Positions 14,617-23,020 are shown, counted from the first letter of the stretch. The stretch: 25,156 bases of DNA from CAZQWJ01 sp964597265 (GCA_964597265.1 CAZQWJ010000013.1:1-25156); one strand, 5' to 3'. A program made the numbers and translations. Notes: generated by a model not told the origin, from the sequence alone.

Positions 14617-15726
14617 ATGACCGAAGGTCCCCTGTCTTTATCCAGTCTAACACTTTTTTTCCCTGCATATAACGAAGAACACGCCATTGCCGAAACAATC
14701 CGACAAGCAGAGAACGTTGCACAAACGCTGACCGACGACTACGAAATCCTCATCATCAACGACGGGAGTAAAGACCGTACCGGCGAAATAGTTGCCCAAC
14801 TTGCCGCGCAAAATCCCAACATCCGCCTCATCGACCACCCCACCAACCTTGGCTATGGCGCAGCACTCATGTCGGGATTCTCGAATGCGACCAAAGAGTG
14901 GACATTCTTTAGTGATGGTGACGGGCAATTTGATCTGAGTGAACTTGCATCGTTCATATCATATACAAAAAAACACCCCGTTATCATCGGCTATCGCAAA
15001 GAGCGTAATGACCCGTTCATGCGCTTGGTCAATGCCAAAGGCTGGAACGTGCTAAATAGATTGCTATTTGGTCTTTCGGTACGAGACATTGATTGCGCGT
15101 TCAAGCTGATAAAAACCGACACACTCAGGCCTATCTTGCCTACAATTACTTCGCGTGGCGCTATGATTTCTGCAGAACTATTGGTGCGACTACAACGAGC
15201 TGGCCACGCTATTGTTGAGCTACCAGTCGCTCATTATCCCCGTATAACTGGAAGCGCAACGGGGGCCAAGCCAAAAGTAATCCTACGCGCGTTTCGAGAG
15301 ATGGCTCGTGTATATCGTGGAGATTTGGGACCAGGAGACTGGGGACGATCCGTGAATACGTTTATAGTTAACGGCATACTCAACACCATTACCGACATCG
15401 GAGTATACCTTATTCTCACCAGGTCCATGCCGCTTTTTGCGTTACACACCACATGGGCAAAAGGTCTTTCCTACGGGATCGGCTTAGCACAAAGCTACCT
15501 ACTCAACCAAATGCTTCCCACCAAACCTCACGTATTGACCAACATTCCCAAGTTACGCTTTGCCTTTTGGGGACTTGCCTCGCTAGCAATCAATACTGGC
15601 GTGATGTACGTTAGCTACAACAACCTGCACATCGGAGAATTGCAGTCACTCGCATTAGCAACACTTGTTACACTTACCTGGAATCTGCTAGCAAGCAAAC
15701 TCGCGTTTACAGGCGATAGATCGTAA
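14617..15726 (+). CDS. GT2 polyprenyl-phosphate glycosyltransferase fused to GtrA-like membrane domain
   Basis: A 369-residue two-domain protein. Residues 10-235 are a DPM1/GtrB-like GT2: LFFPAYNEEHAI, INDGSKDRTGEI, the metal-binding DGDGQFD (Asp100/Asp102) and CAFKLIKTDTL. Such enzymes place a sugar on polyprenyl phosphate. Residues about 245-365 form a four-helix GtrA-like domain (VNGILNTITDIGVYLIL, SYLLNQM) thought to flip the lipid-linked sugar. The fusion would make and translocate the donor used by GT-C enzymes, and the convergent neighbour is such an enzyme. This is the only plus-strand gene of the cluster. The two genes overlap by 20 bases at their 3' ends. Confidence 0.88.
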   Translation: MTEGPLSLSSLTLFFPAYNEEHAIAETIRQAENVAQTLTDDYEILIINDGSKDRTGEIVAQLAAQNPNIRLIDHPTNLGYGAALMSGFSNATKEWTFFSDGDGQFDLSELASFISYTKKHPVIIGYRKERNDPFMRLVNAKGWNVLNRLLFGLSVRDIDCAFKLIKTDTLRPILPTITSRGAMISAELLVRLQRAGHAIVELPVAHYPRITGSATGAKPKVILRAFREMARVYRGDLGPGDWGRSVNTFIVNGILNTITDIGVYLILTRSMPLFALHTTWAKGLSYGIGLAQSYLLNQMLPTKPHVLTNIPKLRFAFWGLASLAINTGVMYVSYNNLHIGELQSLALATLVTLTWNLLASKLAFTGDRS

Positions 15727-17284
15727 TATGAGGTCCGTACGGGCCAATGAAAGCCCGTGGGTTGCTCAATAATGTCTGCATGAGAAATAGATCGGAGAAA
15801 TTCGTTTCATCAGCATGAAAGTCCTCACTGTTCAGCGAAGGCTCAAACGTTTGCACCTCTTCCAATGCAAAGATCTCAGAATATAACGCTACCTGCTGCG
15901 AATATCTCTCCGGCTCCTCAAAATATCTTCTGTATGTATATGCGCTAGTAACCAATACATCATACGTTCCTGCATATTCTTCTACATGGCGTACCTTAAA
16001 CCCCAGCGAATCTCTGGGTAGAAAACCCGTATAACCATCGTACACAACCTGTGATTCTTCTCCATGTTCTTCCCACCACTGTGCCTGCATCGCACGCGTA
16101 TCACCAATCACTTTGGAATTAATAAACACCGCAGTCCGAAACAACGGTGGGAATACTAACAGCACAAGCACTAAGACCAAAATAGCGGTATGCTTGCCTT
16201 GAACGACTTGCAGCGATCTATCCAACACTGGAGCAGTAAGTACAGCCAAAAGCGGAATTAGCGTAATGATCCATCGCGTCCAGTGCAATTTGAGTGCTGA
16301 CATGAAAACAAAAAAAGACACGAGTGCTATTACCACGGTCATCAGTTGATATGCTTCATTCGTACCATACTTTTGCCATACCCGTCGTACTGTCAACGGA
16401 ATACTCACACATGCCAACACAAACAGCCCATTGCCGTAGATATTAAACAATCGGCTTATGTACCAACGCATGTTCCCCCACATGCTCAGTCCATCAGCCC
16501 CAGGATGAGTAGATCGTGCCTCAAGTTGTATAGCACCGATCACTTTCTCGAACTCAACAACGATATACGGCGAGCTCACTAGTATGCCAGAAACCAAACC
16601 TATGAGAAATATTCCTACGCCATACACCATGTGTTTGAAATTTTTCTCCGAAATCGCCACACTGCCGAGTGTCAAAAATATTGGTACAGTAACCAATAGG
16701 CCCGGGTATTTGCTCGCTACAGAAAAACCCGCCAAGATGCCGGACAATAGCAACAACCGAAGACGGCCGAACCTGACATAGAGCAACACCACGTACACAG
16801 ACGCAAGATAAAAAAACGTCATAAATATATCCGTCCGAAAGATGATAGAAAAATGGGCAATCAGCGGATTGACTGCGTACAGCATGCCTGCAAGAAACGC
16901 CTTTCTTTTGTCGTGGAAGATTTCAAACACAATCGCATACACAAGCACCAGACTCAGCGCTGAAATGGCTAATGTAAACGCTCTGCCCAGCAAGTAAATA
17001 GCCACACCCCGATCACTTGATATCCCAAGCACATGTAATCCTATCGTTAGGAGCGTTCCCTGGAATAACCCCGGATGCGCATACGATCCTGGTCTAAAGT
17101 TATTATCAAGCATATGCCGCGCCTGACCGGTAAACACATTTTCATCCGCCACACACGTCATCGGCAGACAATCTTTGATTCCAAACGCCAGGATCACCAC
17201 AAATACAATAACTAACACTACCAATGACAGATGCGCCCGTGCATGTTGAGCTATGCGATTTTTGATAGAAAAACCAAACTGCAT
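15707..17284 (-). CDS. GT39/ArnT-like GT-C membrane glycosyltransferase
   Basis: A 525-residue protein with about 11-12 transmembrane helices and a C-terminal extracytoplasmic tail. The first periplasmic loop has the acidic pair Asp47-Glu48 (VADENVFTGQ), then SYAHPGLFQGTLL. FRTDIFMTFFYL carries a second acidic residue (Asp152). This pattern matches PMT/ArnT (GT39 and PF13231) enzymes, which use polyprenyl-phosphate sugars outside the cytoplasmic membrane. The acceptor is unknown. It ends the five-gene minus-strand run that starts at 22847, beginning 9 bases after the preceding GT4 gene. The GT2-GtrA protein converging on it is a plausible donor supplier. Confidence 0.8.
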   Translation of the reverse strand: MQFGFSIKNRIAQHARAHLSLVVLVIVFVVILAFGIKDCLPMTCVADENVFTGQARHMLDNNFRPGSYAHPGLFQGTLLTIGLHVLGISSDRGVAIYLLGRAFTLAISALSLVLVYAIVFEIFHDKRKAFLAGMLYAVNPLIAHFSIIFRTDIFMTFFYLASVYVVLLYVRFGRLRLLLLSGILAGFSVASKYPGLLVTVPIFLTLGSVAISEKNFKHMVYGVGIFLIGLVSGILVSSPYIVVEFEKVIGAIQLEARSTHPGADGLSMWGNMRWYISRLFNIYGNGLFVLACVSIPLTVRRVWQKYGTNEAYQLMTVVIALVSFFVFMSALKLHWTRWIITLIPLLAVLTAPVLDRSLQVVQGKHTAILVLVLVLLVFPPLFRTAVFINSKVIGDTRAMQAQWWEEHGEESQVVYDGYTGFLPRDSLGFKVRHVEEYAGTYDVLVTSAYTYRRYFEEPERYSQQVALYSEIFALEEVQTFEPSLNSEDFHADETNFSDLFLMQTLLSNPRAFIGPYGPHITIYRL

Positions 17285-17293
17285 AGTTACCCG

Positions 17294-18460
17294 TTATGAC
17301 ACATACACCTCAAGCGTTTCCTCGGCCATTTTCCTCCAACTAAACTGCCGCACTCGCTCGGCACCCTTAGCGATCAAATCAGCACGTACATTCTCGTCTT
17401 CCAAGACACGTTTGATCTCCTCCTTGAGCGCAACTGCATCGTCAGGATCAACATATACCGCCGCATCACCACCGATCTCAGGCAGACAGCTTGCATTGCT
17501 TAATATCACCGGCAGACCCATGGCCATAGCTTCTAGGAACGTAATCCCAAAGCCTTCTATTTTCGACGGACAGACATACAGCATGGCTTTTTTCATCAGC
17601 CAAAGCAAATCTTCATCCGGCGTATAACCACCAGGCGCAACCTTGCCCGGAAAGATCACCTGCTCCCCAAGACCTTTGTTCGCGGTATACGCAGCGATCT
17701 GATCCAAAAACTTGTCGTGTTTGCCGACCAATACCAGTTGTAGTTTGTGCGTGTCGAGTTGGTACCCTTCCAATTCGAGTAACTCGAACGCATCAATCAA
17801 CAACTTGTGGTTCTTGTGTGGGTAAAAACTGGACACATATAGGATATAGGGCGTTTTGACGCCGTACTTTCGTAACACTGCATTGCCGACATTCTCATCC
17901 TGTTCCTGTATACGTGCTGCATCTGAAAAAAACACATCATCCACCGCCTCATAGGTAACGTGGATTTTGGTAGGATTCACCCGCAATCTGCGAACTACCT
18001 CATCCTTGACCTGATGCGTTGGGACGATGATTGCTTTTGCTCGCACTGCCGTCCACCAAACCACAAAAAGATACACAAACTTTTTGAGATAAAAATGCAA
18101 CGCATTGCGCGTAGTGGCGCCTTTTTTTGCATCATGTGTGATCAGATCATGGATCGTGACAACAAACGGACGCAGATACAGCACCGGCACATTGATATGC
18201 GCAAAATGAACCAAGTCACACTTGGCTTCCCATAGGTCACCCAGAAAATACACTTGTTCACGCACGCTATACCATGGATGATCGCTCAACTGCTTGGTAA
18301 AGCGCGGATTCTGCGGTGTGTACGTTTCAAACCCTTCCTGACGCAAAAATATCACGTACTCATTGGTCGTATCCACCACCTCAAGGTGTTTAATTAAATT
18401 TTGCAGATATCGCCCAATGCCGGTTATTCCGTAAAATCGGGCATCAATACCAATACGCAT
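17294..18460 (-). CDS. GT4 glycosyltransferase (mannosyltransferase B-like)
   Basis: A 388-residue GT-B enzyme. MRIGIDARFYGITGIGRYLQNLI is the typical start of this GT4 subgroup and binds the donor loop with Gly13/Gly15. VVTIHDLI and VPTHQVKDEVVRRL belong to the N-domain. The C-domain has YILYVSSFYPHKNHKLLIDAF, VFPGKVAP-like strands, and the E-x7-E pair Glu302/Glu310 (IEGFGITFLEAMAMGLPV). All parts are present, so it is probably active. The sugar is not known; relatives are often mannosyltransferases. The gene starts 7 bases after the flippase-like gene stop codon and has no Shine-Dalgarno, consistent with its place inside an operon. Confidence 0.88.
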   Translation of the reverse strand: MRIGIDARFYGITGIGRYLQNLIKHLEVVDTTNEYVIFLRQEGFETYTPQNPRFTKQLSDHPWYSVREQVYFLGDLWEAKCDLVHFAHINVPVLYLRPFVVTIHDLITHDAKKGATTRNALHFYLKKFVYLFVVWWTAVRAKAIIVPTHQVKDEVVRRLRVNPTKIHVTYEAVDDVFFSDAARIQEQDENVGNAVLRKYGVKTPYILYVSSFYPHKNHKLLIDAFELLELEGYQLDTHKLQLVLVGKHDKFLDQIAAYTANKGLGEQVIFPGKVAPGGYTPDEDLLWLMKKAMLYVCPSKIEGFGITFLEAMAMGLPVILSNASCLPEIGGDAAVYVDPDDAVALKEEIKRVLEDENVRADLIAKGAERVRQFSWRKMAEETLEVYVS

Positions 18461-18467
18461 ATAGTAG

Positions 18468-19445
18468 TTAATTATCCGTTACCGCTTTGCTATCCAAATG
18501 CAAACCTTCGCGGAACATATAATACACCCCGACGACATTGATGGACACAAACTCGACAAAGTGTGAAACCAACGCGTAGCCCAAAGCCTTGGTCTGTTCC
18601 ACGTTCATCAACTTCATGGTCTCAACAATGAAAAACTCAAATGTCCCAACGTACCCAGGGGCAGAAGGCAGCAGTATCCCAAGGTTGAGGATGCCTTTGA
18701 CAAACAACGCCTGCGTAAAACTGATTGAAATACCAAAACTAATAGCTGCTATGTAATAGAACGCGGCCTCGGTCAACCAAATTGCAGCAGAAGACAGTGA
18801 CACTAGTACAAGCAAATCAGGATGTCGCAAAAACTGAATACCATGGACAAACACTTCTATCAACGAGAGCAACTTCGTGCGTATCTTTTCGGGGAATATA
18901 CGCAAACAAAACTTGGTGATAGCAAATGCCGTATCCGGTACAATGAGAAAAAATACAAATCCCACCAACACAGCCAAAAAGATACCTCCCGCCAACCACA
19001 TAGACTGTCGCATCCAAGGGATAAGCTGTACGCTCGTTGCTCCAACAAGGGTAAACAACAACACGATAATACCGTCAAACAACCGTTCTGCCGCAACAGT
19101 CGCGAAGACCGTAGTTTTGGACACTGTTAGCTTTTTGCCAAGTAAGTAGGCACGCACAAACTCTCCCGCTCTAAGTGGTAATAAATTGTTTGCAGTGAAA
19201 CCGATCACTAAGACTTTGAAAGAAGTCTTAAACGGCACCTGCACCACTGGCCTCAGCAACAACTGCCACCGCCAGCCTCTGATACCATACCCAACCAGCC
19301 AGATGACAAGACCCAACGCCAGCACAAGCGGGTTAAAACTCCCGAGATAGCCAAGCAACAGATCAAACTCAATCCCCCTTAGCACATGCCACATGAAAAA
19401 CGCACTAATCCCGATACCAATTGCAATTTTGAAATATTTATTCAT
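18468..19445 (-). CDS. LPG synthase transmembrane-domain (AglD2/UPF0104) flippase-like protein
   Basis: About 325 residues with roughly eight transmembrane helices, of the lysylphosphatidylglycerol synthase transmembrane family without the C-terminal synthase domain. Typical pieces are HVLRGIEFDLLLGYLG, YGIRGWRWQLLLRP, FTANNLLPLRAGEFVRAYLLG, VAAERLFDGI and LPSAPGYVGTFEFF. Proteins of this kind sit in glycan clusters and are proposed to handle lipid-linked sugars; the exact role is unproven. The frame is open to 19478, but I take the Met at 19445 (MNKYFKIAIGIG). It matches the usual N-terminus and overlaps the preceding GT4 stop by only 8 bases. Confidence 0.82.
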   Translation of the reverse strand: MNKYFKIAIGIGISAFFMWHVLRGIEFDLLLGYLGSFNPLVLALGLVIWLVGYGIRGWRWQLLLRPVVQVPFKTSFKVLVIGFTANNLLPLRAGEFVRAYLLGKKLTVSKTTVFATVAAERLFDGIIVLLFTLVGATSVQLIPWMRQSMWLAGGIFLAVLVGFVFFLIVPDTAFAITKFCLRIFPEKIRTKLLSLIEVFVHGIQFLRHPDLLVLVSLSSAAIWLTEAAFYYIAAISFGISISFTQALFVKGILNLGILLPSAPGYVGTFEFFIVETMKLMNVEQTKALGYALVSHFVEFVSINVVGVYYMFREGLHLDSKAVTDN

Positions 19446-20547
19446 ACGTTTGGCGAAACGCCGCGTACGACGTTTCAATGAATTGCTTCATGTTCTGTAC
19501 AAATCGCTCTTTGGCAAACCGCTGCGCATTCTCCTGCATTGCCTGTATATCCCACGAAATTGTATCAGCTCGTTTGATCGCGGCGATCAAACTTTCTACC
19601 GTCGGCTGATCAAACAACACCCCGGTCGTACCATCAATCACTGTTTCCAATGCGCCCCCTCCCGCAAATGCCACCACCGGCGTGCCACTTGCCTGCGCCT
19701 CCAATGGTGTAATGCCAAAATCATCAATACCCGGAAACAAAAACGCTTTGGCCTGACTGTATAAGTGTGCCACAGCATCATCATCCTGCCATCCAAGAAA
19801 CTCAATGTTACTTTTTGCCTGTCGGACAATCTTATCCCGCCCTCTGCCGGTATTGCCCACGATCTTTAGCGGCAACCCAAGCTGATTAAACGCCTCGATA
19901 GCTAAATGCACTCGTTTGTTTGGCTCCAGGCTCCCCACGATTAGGTAAAAGTCTCCTTTTTCTGAAGCAGGCGCGTATCTTGAAACATCAACAGGCGGAT
20001 AGATAACCTCAGCGTCACGCCGATACGTGTGGCGAATACGCCGACGGACATTTTGGGAGTTTGCGATCAGATAATCCACCCGTGCAGTAGAGATAACATC
20101 CCACACCCGCAAAAAACTCAACTGTGGCGGGATAACCAGCCGCTTCCACCAACTCATCTGACCTTTGCCAAAATACTCTTTGGATAATTCCCACGCATCA
20201 CGCATCGGTGTGTGTAGATAACTGATATGACACGTGTGCGGAGAAACTAACACGCCTTTGGCAATACGATGACTTGTAGATATGACCAAGTCAAACCCTG
20301 ACAGGTCAAAATTTTCAATCGCCACAGGCATGAGCGGATAGGTGTATTGATAATATTTGCGTACACCGGGTAATTTTTGTAAGAAACTGGGATGGATAGG
20401 ATGATGTTCAATCTCTGGCGATGTAGAGCCCGCAAAATAAAACAACGTAAAAATAGGCGCATCCGGATACATCTGGCACAATGCTTCTAACACTCGTTCG
20501 CCACCACGCATCCCTGTCAACCAATCATGTACCAGTGCAACCTTCAT
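19438..20547 (-). CDS. GT4 glycosyltransferase, paralogue of the 13375-14520 gene
   Basis: A 369-residue GT-B enzyme with MKVALVHDWLTGMRGGERVLEAL at the start. The donor domain has FYLIVGSLEPNKRVHLAIEAF, LKIVGNTGRGRDKI, and GIDDFGITPLEAQASGTPV. The usual E-x7-E motif reads D-x7-E here (Asp275, Glu283), whereas the paralogue keeps both glutamates. Aspartate may still work, so loss of activity is not implied. Its ATG overlaps the upstream fusion gene stop (ATGA, 20544-20547). AGGTGA lies 6 bases ahead, one of the few Shine-Dalgarno-like sites in the window. Sugar and linkage are unknown. Confidence 0.88.
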   Translation of the reverse strand: MKVALVHDWLTGMRGGERVLEALCQMYPDAPIFTLFYFAGSTSPEIEHHPIHPSFLQKLPGVRKYYQYTYPLMPVAIENFDLSGFDLVISTSHRIAKGVLVSPHTCHISYLHTPMRDAWELSKEYFGKGQMSWWKRLVIPPQLSFLRVWDVISTARVDYLIANSQNVRRRIRHTYRRDAEVIYPPVDVSRYAPASEKGDFYLIVGSLEPNKRVHLAIEAFNQLGLPLKIVGNTGRGRDKIVRQAKSNIEFLGWQDDDAVAHLYSQAKAFLFPGIDDFGITPLEAQASGTPVVAFAGGGALETVIDGTTGVLFDQPTVESLIAAIKRADTISWDIQAMQENAQRFAKERFVQNMKQFIETSYAAFRQTYE

Positions 20548-22847
20548 ATGGTATCACCTGCCCTTTCTGAAATAACAAAGATCCGAAACGACCAGTAGAT
20601 AAGCCCTATCAGCAACCAATAATGAAACACATTCCAGTTAGATACTGTCATAAATTGCACCCACACGCCAGCAAATGCAGCGCCCAGCCCAACACTAAGA
20701 CCCATTAACGCCGTGTCTTTTTTGAGAAAAGACATGTATCCAAGGCGGATCAAATACCAAATCATAAGCACATTAAGCAATACATTGAATAGAAACCCGA
20801 GGGTACCCGTTTCTGCCAATACTTCCAGTGGCTGATTGTTTACAAAATTAATACCAGCTACACTGTCGTCTTCAGTATGTTGCTGCGAGCCAAAATTGCC
20901 TATCCCTACACCAAGAATGGGCGATATTTGGATATACTCGACCGCCAAAGTCCATGCCTCCTCCCGCCTCCCCACTGCTATATCAAAAAAACGATCTACC
21001 CGATCATCCCAAAACTTAAACGCAGTCGACCCTTCTACCCGCCGTTGGGTTGTTTCATGGTCCACATCTGTTGTCGGTTCAGGACTGGCAGGCTCCTGCT
21101 GTCTGGTCAAGCTGTATCGCTGCTCGATATGTCTGCCAAAATGATCGTAATACGCTTTACCAACCTGAATCGAAACCGGAATCAGAGCGAATGCCAATGC
21201 CACTGCTGCTAATACATGTACAAGCCTTTTCCAGGGGATGGCTAAAGCTTTTTTGGTAAACAAAAAGAGCGCTATCACAACAGCCATAAGGCCTCCCAAA
21301 CCCAACCAGCCCCCACGAGAGAAGCCGAGATTAATGGCCCACATACACATAAACACTACCGTGAGATAGGTGCTTGTTTTCCACCCGATTATGGTGTTGT
21401 TCCATACATATAACGCTGCGGCGAGTCCAAGCGGCACCAGGAGATAGTGCGCCATATACAGTGGTTCGAGCATAGTACCGTGCACGCGCGGGTATCCAAA
21501 TCGACCTTTGACATAAATATCGCGTAAGCCCATGTTAATACCCATATAATCAAGGAAAAACTGAAACACCGCAAACAGAGCCAGCAACATCGCCGCTAAC
21601 ATAAACACCCGGACGATCCGAAACAAACGCTCCTTAGTGTCGACAAAAAAACGAGGAAGATATACCAATCCAAACATAAACAACGCTGTTTGTGCCCAGA
21701 TCAGTACGCCCCGAGTAACATTTGTTGCAAGCGTCAAAGATGCAGCGCTCACCATCAAATATCCCAGCAGGATCAAAAACAACGGATCACGAGTTGATAC
21801 CCGTAACACGTACAATACGCGATTGCGCATATACCACATGGACATGATTACTACCAAAATCAAAAGTATCTCACTTGCCTTAAGGGTAAAGCCAATCTCA
21901 AACGCACCCAAACGCGTAAGCGGCGAAAGCAGAGTTGCCAGCAACAACAAATAATATGGCATGTCTCTTAGTCGAAACTTCTTGGTGTGCAGATCATACC
22001 AACCTGCCACATATCCCGCCATGGCAAACACACTGGCAATTGCTCGCAATGGCTTGAGGAATAAGAATACCCCCGCGCCGACTAGGCGATAGAAAATAAA
22101 ATAGGCCGTAGTAATTGGCGAATCCAAGGCCGGCTGAATAGCACGCTTCGGGTGCACTTTCATCTCTTGTGCCATGCCGATACCTGACTTGAAGTATTTT
22201 TTTCTTAGCTGGGTGAGGTTATCTGCATACGGATGGTATACCCATGTTTGCGGGGCAAGTGCCAAGCGAAAACCTTTTTGCGCTGCGCGATAAAAAAAGT
22301 CCGTATCCACGCCCCATTGCAAATCTTCGCTAAAGCCTCCTAACGCGTCAAACACCTCTCGCGTCATAGCAACACAGGTCGTGGTAATCGGCGACCAGAC
22401 GGTTTGGTCATGTTCGCCTTTCAAGAATGTGAGAGGATTTTTCAAAAACGACCGCCACCATGAGGTACGCGTGAGTGCCGGTGTCGCATTGGTGAGAGTG
22501 TCAACGATAGGGCTTTCGACCAGGGGGATTTGGCGCGCGACTGCTTTGGCAAATGTGTTGGAATCTTCCGGCAACCGGCGGCTTGCGCCAACGATGTCGG
22601 CCTGCTTTTCTAACAAAGGTGTGACTAAATTGGTCAAAACTTCCTCATGCGCAAGCACTGCATCATCATCAATAAAGACAAGTATCTCTCCCATAGCATC
22701 CTGCGCGCCTTTGTTTCGTGCACGACCATTGGGAGATACACCTTTGACCACGACAATGTCATAGTCCTTGAACCGCTGGCGATTAAGCGATTGCTGAAGC
22801 TCGTCGGAAGGTTGCGTTAGTGTAGGGATAATGACAGTTGCTTGCAT
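20544..22847 (-). CDS. Fusion of GT2 glycosyltransferase and O-antigen ligase/polymerase
   Basis: A 767-residue protein in two parts. Residues 1-250 are a cytoplasmic GT2: TVIIPTL, Asp60-62 (FIDDDAVL) for metal and nucleotide sugar, WGVDTDFFYRAA (178-189) with the base region, and YHPY. Residues about 300-760 form a membrane domain of some 10-12 helices with Wzy/WaaL-type landmarks: GFSRGGWLGLGG (about 509-520), PILGVGIGNFG (643-653) and NNQPLEVLAETGTLG (670-684), separated by a long outer loop (about 565-640). One chain could thus add a sugar inside and polymerise or ligate glycan outside. It heads a five-gene run and lies 30 bases after a terminator preceded by its own promoter (see 22877-22985). 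The frame is continuous across the junction. Confidence 0.85.
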   Translation of the reverse strand: MQATVIIPTLTQPSDELQQSLNRQRFKDYDIVVVKGVSPNGRARNKGAQDAMGEILVFIDDDAVLAHEEVLTNLVTPLLEKQADIVGASRRLPEDSNTFAKAVARQIPLVESPIVDTLTNATPALTRTSWWRSFLKNPLTFLKGEHDQTVWSPITTTCVAMTREVFDALGGFSEDLQWGVDTDFFYRAAQKGFRLALAPQTWVYHPYADNLTQLRKKYFKSGIGMAQEMKVHPKRAIQPALDSPITTAYFIFYRLVGAGVFLFLKPLRAIASVFAMAGYVAGWYDLHTKKFRLRDMPYYLLLLATLLSPLTRLGAFEIGFTLKASEILLILVVIMSMWYMRNRVLYVLRVSTRDPLFLILLGYLMVSAASLTLATNVTRGVLIWAQTALFMFGLVYLPRFFVDTKERLFRIVRVFMLAAMLLALFAVFQFFLDYMGINMGLRDIYVKGRFGYPRVHGTMLEPLYMAHYLLVPLGLAAALYVWNNTIIGWKTSTYLTVVFMCMWAINLGFSRGGWLGLGGLMAVVIALFLFTKKALAIPWKRLVHVLAAVALAFALIPVSIQVGKAYYDHFGRHIEQRYSLTRQQEPASPEPTTDVDHETTQRRVEGSTAFKFWDDRVDRFFDIAVGRREEAWTLAVEYIQISPILGVGIGNFGSQQHTEDDSVAGINFVNNQPLEVLAETGTLGFLFNVLLNVLMIWYLIRLGYMSFLKKDTALMGLSVGLGAAFAGVWVQFMTVSNWNVFHYWLLIGLIYWSFRIFVISERAGDTI

Positions 22848-22852
22848 AATAG

Positions 22853-22868
22853 CTTATAGAACATTATA
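22853..22868 (-). promoter_or_regulatory. Possible downstream promoter(s) of the glycan operon
   Basis: TATAAT at 22863-22868 is 15 bases, and TATAAG at 22853-22858 is 5 bases, before the ATG at 22847. Both lie after the terminator T run. Neither has a good -35. The second fits the leaderless spacing seen elsewhere in the window. Confidence 0.35.
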
Positions 22869-22876
22869 CAAAATAC

Positions 22877-22909
22877 AAAAAACCTCCGTTGGATATATCC
22901 TCAGGAGGC
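22877..22909 (-). terminator. Intrinsic terminator / possible attenuator ahead of the glycan operon
   Basis: On the minus strand CCTCC (22904-22908) pairs with GGAGG (22883-22887), enclosing GGATATATCC, which can pair with itself. Six T residues follow (22877-22882). The plus-strand side lacks such a T run, so it works for minus-strand transcripts. It can end transcripts from the GT4 gene at 23055 and those from the TTGACA promoter at 23015. Confidence 0.7.
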
Positions 22910-22957
22910 TTCTTGTATAAAAACGTCTATAAATAAAGGTGCGAGATAAGACAACAT
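22901..22957 (-). CDS. Possible 18-codon leader peptide
   Basis: ATG at 22957 opens a frame MLSYLAPLFIDVFIQEAS, ending in TGA at 22901-22903, just inside the terminator hairpin. The start lies in the 3' arm of the 5' hairpin, with no Shine-Dalgarno. The placement is that of a classic attenuation leader, but there is no run of one amino acid to name a sensed tRNA. It may be a chance frame. Confidence 0.25.
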   Translation of the reverse strand: MLSYLAPLFIDVFIQEAS

Positions 22958-22991
22958 GACGCCTGGAACGTCAAAATGTATTGTCTTACAC

Positions 22992-23020
22992 AATCTAATA
23001 GATTTTATCACGCGTGTCAA
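22992..23020 (-). promoter_or_regulatory. Promoter of the structured leader
   Basis: Perfect TTGACA at 23015-23020, a 17-base spacer, and TAGATT at 22992-22997. It lies 34 bases after the GT4 gene stop (23055). The expected start falls exactly on the first paired base of the 5' hairpin, which supports it. Confidence 0.6.

Larger units (their letters stand above)
22877..22985 (-). ncRNA. Candidate structured leader (attenuator) or small RNA
   Basis: The predicted transcript starts near 22985, seven bases past the TAGATT box, and ends at the T run, about 109 nucleotides. Its first bases GACAA (22981-22985) pair with TTGTC (22950-22954). Then CAT (22976-22978) pairs with ATG (22955-22957), and GACG (22969-22972) with CGTC (22958-22961), leaving bulges TA and TTT and a seven-base loop. 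Next comes an A/T-rich linker, then the terminator. ACCTTT (22935-22940) could pair with GGAGGT (22882-22887) as an alternative to the terminator stem. It matches no RNA family I recognise: the SRP RNA apical motif and 6S- or tmRNA-like features are absent. Confidence 0.5.

Noticed and set aside
19446..19478. Longer start for the flippase-like protein at 19478
   Set aside because: The extra residues are a basic stretch lying antisense-free but inside the preceding GT4 gene; the Met at 19445 matches the usual N-terminus.
22877..22985. SRP RNA, 6S RNA or tmRNA
   Set aside because: Length would allow SRP RNA, but the conserved apical loop motif is missing, and no tRNA-like or 6S-like features are seen.
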